NCBI GenBank assembly: GCA_018266095.1
Contig: JAFEBC010000581.1
Location: forward strand, 1-9,626
Reading direction: 5' to 3'
Length of the DNA stretch: 9,626 bases
Origin: Deltaproteobacteria bacterium
Lineage (GTDB): Bacteria; Myxococcota; Myxococcia; Myxococcales; 40CM-4-68-19
The position numbers and the translations under genes are program-made. The notes below the pieces were generated by a model. That model was given only the letters and a program-made list of their open reading frames with translations. It was not told the DNA's origin and did not search any database. Numbering within the stretch: the stretch's first letter is position 1; each line of letters opens with the position of its first letter. Shown piece after piece: positions 1 through 6,700 of this stretch.

Positions 1-328
1 GCGGATCGTGATCGTCGAGCCGCGCGTGCACGTACGGCATGAGCCACAGGTTGCGGTGCCCGCGGCCCACCGCCAGCAAGAGCGCGCGCCGCTCGCTGCG
101 CCCTTCCACGCGCCGCACCAGCTCGAGCAGCGCGAACGCCGCCCTCTCGGCGAGCTCCCACGGCGTCTCGAAGGCACGCCCCGCGAGCTCACCGAGGAGC
201 TGATGCGCCTCCACGCGCGCCAGCAGCAGCGGCGCCCCGTGGGCGAGCGGCAGGAGCTGGTCGAGGGCCTGCGCGGGCGTGAGGGTCTTGGCGGTCAGCG
301 CGCTGCGGATCTGTCGGGCGTCGGGCAC
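1..328 (-). CDS. Unrecognised protein, N-terminal 109 residues (runs off left edge)
   Basis: I do not recognise this protein. The minus-strand frame is open from a GTG at 326-328 to the window edge, 109 codons plus one base, with a C or G at nearly every third codon position, as in the clear genes here. An in-frame TAG lies four codons upstream of the GTG and no other start codon intervenes, so GTG is the only possible start. A weak AGG sits 8 bases before it. The product begins (M)PDARQIRSALTAKTL and continues through leucine/alanine-rich stretches such as ALDQLLPLAHG and ELAERAAFALLEL, which suggests packed helices of an HEAT- or TPR-like kind. No signal peptide or membrane segment is seen, so it is probably cytoplasmic. 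It lies 96 bases downstream of the esterase lipoprotein on the same strand and could be co-transcribed, although a hairpin lies between them. Confidence 0.7.
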   Translation of the reverse strand, partial: MPDARQIRSALTAKTLTPAQALDQLLPLAHGAPLLLARVEAHQLLGELAGRAFETPWELAERAAFALLELVRRVEGRSERRALLLAVGRGHRNLWLMPYVHARLDDHDP

Positions 329-385
329 GGGCGCAACCTACCGCGTTCGGCCGTCCGGCAAAGGCAGAAGATGCCGCGGGTGCTA

Positions 386-419
386 CTGCCAAAATCTGGC
401 AACTGACAGATTCTGGCAG
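386..419 (-). terminator. Imperfect 13-bp hairpin after the esterase stop codon
   Basis: Positions 386-398 (CTGCCAAAATCTG) and 407-419 (CAGATTCTGGCAG) are inverted repeats with 12 of 13 positions matching, around an 8-base loop. In the minus-strand transcript the one mismatch becomes a G-U wobble, so all 13 pairs can form. The stem begins 5 bases after the TAG of the esterase gene. No U-run follows it, so it is not a textbook intrinsic terminator. It may be a 3' end-protecting or processing stem, or a protein-binding dyad. TCTGGCA is also directly repeated 17 bases apart (395-401 and 412-418). Confidence 0.4.
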
Positions 420-424
420 GAGCC

Positions 425-3121
425 CTACTGGGCCGTTCCGTGGACGGTCAGCGTCTGCAGACACAGGTACTTGCCGCTCGCGCTCGCGCCCTTGAGCCAC
501 GGGAACGCGCGGATGTAGAGCGTCTCGCCCGGGTTGAGCGTGATGGTCGGCGCGAAGGTGTTCAGGGTCATGGTGTTGGTCGCGTTGGTGGGCGAGTCGA
601 TCAGCGTGGTCGAGGTGCCGAAGTCCGCGTCCTTGCTGTACTGGAAGCTGAACGCCATGTTCGAGCCGCCGCCGCCGCCGGCCCAGAAGGAGATGGAGTC
701 GATCGTCCAGGTCTTCCCAGCCGCGGGTGACACCGCGAACTGCGCGTAGCGCGAAGGCAGCGCGGTCGTCTCCTGGCCCGGCCAGGTGTCGTTGAGGATC
801 GACACGCGCTGGGTGGACGACGAGGCGGGCTGCGACGGGATCCAGGTGGTCGCGGTGGCGCTCGGCGGCTGGTAGCTCTTCACGTACACGCCCGGGAACG
901 TCTCGTCGGCGCAGGTGCCGAGGCCGGTCGCGGCGCAGGTCGCGTCGGTGGTCATGGAGTAGACGGCGGTGGACTCGACGCCGCCCGTGGGCGCGGTCAT
1001 GCCCGTGCCGCTGACCGCCACCAGCTCGGTGTTCCCGGATCCGGGCGCGACCGAGACGTGCGCCGAGTAGGCCTGCGCCGCCGAGGGCGCGAACTGCACG
1101 TAGACTGTGGTCGGCGCGAGGCGGCCGTTCGTGTAGGGGAGCTGCGCGGTCGCGCCGAAGGTGCCGGTCGACGAGGTGCTCACCAGGAAGCCGTCGGGCG
1201 CGGTGAGGGTCACGTTGCCGCTCGCGGGGCTGAGCGAGAGGCCGGTCACCGAGATGGGCTTGGTGAGCGTGGCGCCGATGAAGATGCTGCCGAAGTCGAG
1301 CGAGGTCGGGCTCACCACCAGATCGGCGGCGGGGTTGAGGTTGCTCACGAACAGGCTCTTGCTGATGAGCTCCTGCACCACGAGCTGCGCGAAGAGCGTC
1401 GCGCCCAGCGGCTGGATGTGCGTGTCGTCGGCCGCAATGTAGATGATCGACTTCGCGTCGGTGGGGCCGAACTGCTCGACGAGCTGCTTGGTGGAGGCCG
1501 TCATGTCGATGACCTGCACGGACTTGTTGGTCGCCACCTGCTTCATCGCCTCGACGTAGTTCAGGTCGGTGCCCTGCGTGATGCTCGCGTCGTGATCGCC
1601 GGCGCCGCTCAGGTCGTGCGCGCCCTTCGCCGAGATGGTGGTGCCCGAGAAGTAGCGGCGCACGATCGGCGTCACGAAGATCGGCGTGGCGCCCGCGGCG
1701 CGCGTCTCGTCGACGTACTTGCCGAGGTAGGTCTGGTACGCGCCGAAGGGATCGGTGCTGATGCCGTCCGAGCTCTCCAGGCCGCCCGCGCTCTCGTCGT
1801 TGTGCGCGAACTGCACGAAGACATAGTCGCCGGTGTGCAGCGCGGTCTTCACCGCGGTCCACGAGCCGTCGTTGTAGAACGACTTCGAGCTGCGCCCGTT
1901 GTGGCCCGCGTTGACCAGCGTCATGCCCGAGCCGCTGACGATGAACTGGCGGAAGAGCTGACCCCAGCCCGCCTGGTTCGGGTACACGGCGGGATCGTAG
2001 TCGGCCATGGTCGAGTCGCCGACGAGGAACAGCGTGAACGCGTTGGCGATCACGGGCGCCTGCGTGAGCGTGACCACGTAGTCCTTGGTGCTGACGCCGT
2101 CCTGAGCGGTGACGCGCACGGTGAGGGTCGAGGACCCGCCCACCGCGGGCACGGCGAGGGACGCCGAGGCGCTCCCGCTCGCCACCGCGGCGAAGCTGCC
2201 GCTGTCCTGCTTCACCTGGATCGTGGCCGAGGCCGCGTGCGCCGTGGGCGTGACCGTGACGCTCGCGGTGCCGTTGGGGACCGCGTCGGAGTACGCGAAG
2301 GTCGCGGTCGAGAAGGTGGGCGTGAGCGCCCCCGCGCTGATGCCGAGGCCGGAGAGCGCCGCGTCGGTGGAGAGCACGGGTGAGCCCTGCGTCAGCGTGA
2401 TCACGTAGTCCTTGGTGCTGGTCGTGTCCTGCGCCGTGACCCGCACCGTGATGATCGAGCTCGACGACACCGCGGGCACCGTCAGCGCGGTGGAGGTGGT
2501 GCCGCTCGCCAGCGAGGTGAAACCGCCGCCGTCCTGCTTGAGCGTGATCTTCGCGTTGGCCTCGTGCACCGTGGCCGTCAGCGTGACGGACGCGGTGCCG
2601 TTGGCGACCTGCAGCGCATACGCGGTGGTGGCGCTGCTGAACGAGGGCGTGAACGTGCCCGCGCTGGCGGTGAGGGCCGAGAGCGTGGCGTCCGTGGAGA
2701 CCGCGGGCGCCTGCGTCACCGTGATGAGGTAGTTCGCGGTCGAGCCGTCCTCGGCCGTGCCGCGCACCGTGATCGTGCTGGTGGCGGCCACCGCGGGCGC
2801 GCTGAGGGCCGGCGACGCGCTGCCGCTGTCGATGGCGAAGAGCGCGCCGTTGTCCTGCCCGACCGCGACCGACAGGGCCTTGGCGTCGTGCAGCGTGGGG
2901 GAGACCGTGAACGACGACGCGCCGTGCGGCAACTGCAGCGAGTAGGCGAGGGTGGTGCTGGAGAAGCCCGGGCTGAGCGTGCCCGCGCTCACGGTCAGCG
3001 AGGCGATGGAGGCGTCCGAGCTCAGCGCCGGCGGCGTCACGGTGTCGTCGCCCGCGCAGCCCGACAGGCCGAGGGCCAGGGCGAGGATCGAGGGGAAGAT
3101 CAATCGAAGGAGTCGGGTCAT
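425..3121 (-). CDS. SGNH/GDSL esterase lipoprotein (rhamnogalacturonan acetylesterase-like) with cadherin-like repeats
   Basis: This is an 898-residue exported lipoprotein. The chosen ATG (3119-3121) gives MTRLLRLIFP, a hydrophobic core and the lipobox L19-S-G-C22. GGAGAG at 3126-3131 precedes it with good spacing, whereas an upstream ATG at 3226 would bury the signal. Three cadherin-like beta-sandwich repeats (Cadherin-like b1 type) cover about 36-139, 144-247 and 253-356; each opens D-A-x-(I/L)-(S/A) and closes V/I-T-x-T-Q. The esterase domain, about 360-588, has all SGNH blocks: GDS with nucleophile Ser370, AGHNGRS at 405-411, AHND at 439-442 (Ala where family members usually have Gly) and DDTH at 565-568 with the Asp/His pair. 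This arrangement resembles rhamnogalacturonan acetylesterases (CE12), which remove acetyl groups from pectin; the actual substrate is inferred. An ASH/HYDIN-like Ig domain follows at about 598-708, then a C-terminal beta domain at 714-898 with a GGGGGS run, three cysteines and aromatic residues, possibly carbohydrate-binding. It diverges from the giant lipoprotein gene. Confidence 0.88.
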   Translation of the reverse strand: MTRLLRLIFPSILALALGLSGCAGDDTVTPPALSSDASIASLTVSAGTLSPGFSSTTLAYSLQLPHGASSFTVSPTLHDAKALSVAVGQDNGALFAIDSGSASPALSAPAVAATSTITVRGTAEDGSTANYLITVTQAPAVSTDATLSALTASAGTFTPSFSSATTAYALQVANGTASVTLTATVHEANAKITLKQDGGGFTSLASGTTSTALTVPAVSSSSIITVRVTAQDTTSTKDYVITLTQGSPVLSTDAALSGLGISAGALTPTFSTATFAYSDAVPNGTASVTVTPTAHAASATIQVKQDSGSFAAVASGSASASLAVPAVGGSSTLTVRVTAQDGVSTKDYVVTLTQAPVIANAFTLFLVGDSTMADYDPAVYPNQAGWGQLFRQFIVSGSGMTLVNAGHNGRSSKSFYNDGSWTAVKTALHTGDYVFVQFAHNDESAGGLESSDGISTDPFGAYQTYLGKYVDETRAAGATPIFVTPIVRRYFSGTTISAKGAHDLSGAGDHDASITQGTDLNYVEAMKQVATNKSVQVIDMTASTKQLVEQFGPTDAKSIIYIAADDTHIQPLGATLFAQLVVQELISKSLFVSNLNPAADLVVSPTSLDFGSIFIGATLTKPISVTGLSLSPASGNVTLTAPDGFLVSTSSTGTFGATAQLPYTNGRLAPTTVYVQFAPSAAQAYSAHVSVAPGSGNTELVAVSGTGMTAPTGGVESTAVYSMTTDATCAATGLGTCADETFPGVYVKSYQPPSATATTWIPSQPASSSTQRVSILNDTWPGQETTALPSRYAQFAVSPAAGKTWTIDSISFWAGGGGGSNMAFSFQYSKDADFGTSTTLIDSPTNATNTMTLNTFAPTITLNPGETLYIRAFPWLKGASASGKYLCLQTLTVHGTAQ
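2054..3016 (-). repeat. Three cadherin-like beta-sandwich repeats within the esterase gene
   Basis: Residues 36-139, 144-247 and 253-356 repeat with a period of 108-109 residues. Each begins DASIASLTVSAG, DATLSALTASAG or DAALSGLGISAG, followed by a 'L/F-x-P-x-F-S-(S/T)-x-T-x-A-Y' strand. Each has a central V/I-x-V/L-x-Q-D strand and ends with the dipeptide-rich D-x-x-S-T-x-(D/N)-Y-x-(I/V)-T-x-T-Q. Such repeats usually act as surface spacers that hold a catalytic domain away from the membrane anchor. Confidence 0.72.
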
Positions 3122-3273
3122 CGCGCTCTCCAGAGCTGGGTCGGTCGACGCCAGCGGGGTCAGGGCAGCAACTGGCCTGACCACCAGACAGCATGACATC
3201 TTAACCGCCGACGCGTCAATGACCATCCCCCGTCCCTGGGATACGGTCCGCCCTTCGCCAGGGGCCCCCCACC
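3122..3273. promoter_or_regulatory. Divergent intergenic region between the two lipoprotein genes
   Basis: These 152 bases hold the 5' regions of both divergent genes. The esterase ribosome binding site is GGAGAG (complement of 3126-3131). The giant gene's site is AGGGG at 3260-3264, 9 bases before its ATG. On the minus strand TTGACG (complement of 3214-3219) matches a -35 element, but the hexamer 17 bases on (TCATGC, complement of 3191-3196) is a poor -10, so this promoter is only a possibility. An 8-bp palindrome GACGCGTC at 3210-3217 overlaps that -35 and could be an operator or chance. No plus-strand promoter is recognised. Confidence 0.35.
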
Positions 3274-3747
3274 ATGCGCCGATTGCTGACCACCGCGCTC
3301 GTCCTCTTCACTGCCGCGTGCTCGCGCGAGCTCTCGCTGCCGCCGCCGATCCCGACGACGGGCTCCCTCTCCGGCAACGCCGTCCTCGAGGTCCCTGGCA
3401 CCAACCAGGTGCAGCCCGCTCCGGGCGCGGTGATCTCGGTGCAGGGCACGAACGTCCACGGCGTCGCCGACAGCAACGGCGCGTTCGTGGTCGGGCCCCT
3501 GCCCGCGGGCTCGTACTCGCTGCTCCTCGACCTGCGCGCGCCCGGTGACAAGGAGCGGCAGCTCGAGATCGACAACATCCTGGTGGTCGCGGGCGCCACC
3601 AAGGCGCTCGGGAACTTCGCCCTGCGGCGCAACGCGCAGGTCCGCGGGCGCGTGCTCATCAACGGCCTGCCGAGCGGGAACGCGGGCATCACGGTGTTCG
3701 TGCCCGGCACCGGCTTCACCACGGCCACCGCCGACAACGGCGAGTAG
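3274..3747 (+). CDS. N-terminal part of the giant lipoprotein (157 residues before the amber)
   Basis: This is what would be made if the amber terminates translation: a 157-residue lipoprotein. It starts MRRLLTTALVLFTAACS, a short signal peptide with lipobox T-A-A-C16 and Ser17 after it, which is consistent with outer-membrane targeting. AGGGG lies 9 bases before the ATG. Residues 29-119 form one complete beta-sandwich domain of the carboxypeptidase-regulatory-like type, with the hallmark NGAFVVGPLPAGSYSLLL at 69-85 or so. Residues 121-157 are the first two thirds of a second such domain, cut at N-G-E. Because the second domain is broken in mid-strand, the fragment is unlikely to be a designed product. 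It is best read as the start of the 1815-residue protein, transcribed divergently from the esterase gene. Confidence 0.75.
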   Translation: MRRLLTTALVLFTAACSRELSLPPPIPTTGSLSGNAVLEVPGTNQVQPAPGAVISVQGTNVHGVADSNGAFVVGPLPAGSYSLLLDLRAPGDKERQLEIDNILVVAGATKALGNFALRRNAQVRGRVLINGLPSGNAGITVFVPGTGFTTATADNGE

Positions 3748-3774
3748 CTGCGCAGCGATCTGCCCGAGGGCCAG

Positions 3775-6700
3775 GTGCGCATCGGCGCGTTCCGCCAAGG
3801 CTTCACCGCGAGCAGCACGGCCGATCTCTCCGTGCAGGGCGGCGTGCTCACCTCCGCGGTCGATCTGGTCATCGAGCCCGTCCCCGACACGCCGCAGCCG
3901 GGCGCGATCTCAGGCACCGTGCAGGTGGTCGGCGGCAGCCCCAACGGCGCGCGCGCGCTCGCCATCTCGGGCGGCGTCACCATCGCCAGCGCCACCGTGG
4001 GCGCCGACGGCACGTTCACGCTCGGCGACCTGCCCGTGAACCTCTACCTGCTCGAGGTGCGCCTCGACGGCTACGCCACGCTCGACGTTCCCAACCTGCT
4101 CGTGAACGACAGCGTCAACCTCACGCTGCCGCAGCCGCTCATCCTCGTGCCGCCGGGCTCGACCAACGTGACGCCGCCCCCTGCGCCCGACGCGGGCACC
4201 GACGCCGGGACCGACGCGGGCACCGACGCGGGCTCCGAGGACGCTGGCACCGATGCAGGCACCGGCGTCGGCAACCAGTGCCTCGGCGACAACCAGTGCC
4301 CCTCGGGCCTGCTCTGCAACGACGGCCGCTGCGTCTCGTGCAGCAGCGACGTCTCCTGCCGCCCGGGCTTCGTCTGCCAGGGCTCGCTCTGCTTCCCGGT
4401 CTGCCACGCCAACAGCGACTGCCCCTCGGGCGAGATCTGCGGCGCGGGTGGCGTGTGCGGGCCGTGCTCGGCCAGCGCGGACTGCCAGGACTCCTCGCTC
4501 GTGTGCCTCTCCGGCTCCTGCGGCCACTGCCGCACCGGCAACGACTGCGAATCGGGCCGCGCCTGTCTCGCCACGGGCTGCGGCGCGTGCACCGCCGATC
4601 CCGACTGCGGCGCGGGCCGCATCTGCGCGCAGGGCGTGTGCCTCCCCGGCGACTGCCACTCGAACGCGAACTGCCCCGCCACCCAGGCGTGCCTGGACAA
4701 CTCCTGCAGCGCCTGCACGAGCGACCTCCAGTGCAGCGCGGGCCGCCTCTGCCTCTCCGGCACCTGCACGCCCGGCGACTGCCGCTCGCACGACGACTGC
4801 AACTCGACGCAAGCGTGCGCGGGCAACTTCTGCGGCGCCTGCGCCCACGACGCCGACTGCGGCACAGGCCAGGTCTGCGACACGCAGCAGTGCGTCTTCG
4901 GCGACTGCGTCAAGAACGCCGACTGCCCGGGCGCGGTGTGCGTGGCGAACCACTGCCAGGCGTGCACCTCGTCGAACCAGTGCGCGAGCGGCGAGGTCTG
5001 CACCCCGAGCGGCGCCTGCGCGGCCGGCGACTGCGTGAACAACTCCGACTGCACCGGCACCCAGGCCGGCTTCGCCTGCGTCAACAACCACTGCGCGCAC
5101 TGCTCCGGCGACAGCGACTGCGGCGCGCCCACCTCGGGCCAGATCTGCAACACCAGCACGAACCTCTGCATCACCGGCGAGTGCCACACGAGCGCCAACT
5201 GCTCGGGCACCAAGCCCACGTGCAACAACAACGTCTGCGTCCCCTGCTCGGGCACGCCGGCCTCCAACACCTGCGGCGCAGGCTTCATCTGCGCGAGCGA
5301 CGGCTCCTGCCACGCGGGCTCCTGCCTCGTGAACACCGACTGCCAGACCGGCGGCGTGTGGAATGGCCAGCTCTGCAACACGAGCCACGCCTGCGTCGCG
5401 TGCACGCTCGGCACCAGCGCGCAGTGCGGCACAGGCTTCGTCTGCGACACGCCCTCGAACAAGTGCGTCACCGGCACCTGCCAGACCGATCCGGATCCGA
5501 GCTGCGGCGCGCTGCAGACCTGCGTGAACCACGTCTGCACCGGCACCTGCCGCACCTTCGCCGACTGCCTCGGCCAGAGCGCGGCCTGCAGCGCCACGAC
5601 GCACAACTGCGGCGCCTGCGCCACCTCGGCCCAGTGCGGCGCGCCCGCGTCCGGCTACGTGTGCAACGGCAGCGGCCAGTGCATCGTGGGCAACTGCGCG
5701 AGCGATCAGCTCTGCGGCTCGGGCCAGGCCTGCCTCTCCAGCCACTGCACGCAGGTCGCGCCCGCGGCGGGCACCAGCACGCCGTCCAACCCCGTGAGCA
5801 CAGGCGGCTCCATCATCAACAACCCGGCCAACGTCGCGCTCGTCGCGGGCAAGTCGCAGCTCTATGTGTCGCTCCCCATCAACACCAACGGCTCCACGCC
5901 CGAGACCATCACGCAGGCCTTGAACCCCGCCACGCTCGCGCCGGTGTGGACGCAGATCGAGAGCACCGGCACCACCTCGCCGGGCCAGACGTACGGCATG
6001 CAGGCCATGGTCGTCCCCGTACCCGGCGTCGCGGGCGGCGAGGTCGTGATCGTCAACGAGAACGTCGGCGCCTCGAGCTCGCACTGGATCGTCCGCGAGG
6101 GTGGCACCGGCCAGAAGCTCGGCACCTTCGACAACCTCTCGGGCGGCCAGGTGCCGAACGGCTTCAACGGCTTCACCGCCACGCTCGCCAACGGCGTCCC
6201 CACGCTCTTCGGCGTCTTCGCGTCCCAGTCGTTCAGCGGCGTGTCGGTGGCCCTGCGCCAGCGCGCGGACCTCATCGGCGGCCAGCAGACCTTGACCATG
6301 CCCTGCACCAACAACACGCCGCCGGTCGCGGGCACGTACCTCGTCTACTACTGGTGCCAGAACAACGCGCTCAACCCGGTGCAGACGTACCTCTTGGGCA
6401 TCGAGCCCAACACCTTCACCGTGAAGATGCAGGCGAACCTGCCCGGCAACCTGAACCTGCAGCAGGTCACGCACATGGCGCTCACGCGCACGCACGGCGA
6501 CACCGACGTGCTCGCCATCGCCGGCTTCCTCTCGCCCACCTCGACGCCGACGCTGATGATCGCGGAGCTCTCCGATGCCCAAGCGCAGAGCGCCAACCCC
6601 ATCCCGACCTGGGTCGCGAGCGTGACCGTGAGCAACCCGGACAGCAACACGGGCAGCGACTCGCCCCTCTTCGACGCCTCCGGCAACGTGTGGTTCGTCT

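Noticed and set aside
8..406. A 132-codon plus-strand frame at the left edge
   Set aside because: The opposite strand has much stronger third-base GC bias and a start bounded by an upstream stop, so the minus-strand partial gene is preferred.
1058..2383. A 441-codon plus-strand frame antisense to the esterase
   Set aside because: It has low-complexity Arg/Gly/Glu/Val content, while the opposite strand encodes an esterase with all SGNH blocks.
189..3194. A 1001-codon minus-strand frame overlapping the esterase gene
   Set aside because: It is the shifted frame of the esterase. It is rich in Arg/His/Gly and also overruns the start of the neighbouring partial gene.
3122..3226. An upstream ATG (3226) extending the esterase by 35 residues
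   Set aside because: The extension would put the lipoprotein signal inside the protein. The ATG at 3121 has a GGAGAG ribosome binding site and an ideal signal peptide.
4071..5624. A 517-codon minus-strand frame with periodic Trp/Gln/Ser content
   Set aside because: The periodicity is the antisense image of the repeated cysteine codons; no start context or domain supports it.
4279..5748. Regular period suggesting a CRISPR-like or tandem DNA repeat
   Set aside because: The periodicity is at the protein level (cysteine units); the DNA of the units is diverged and in a single open frame.
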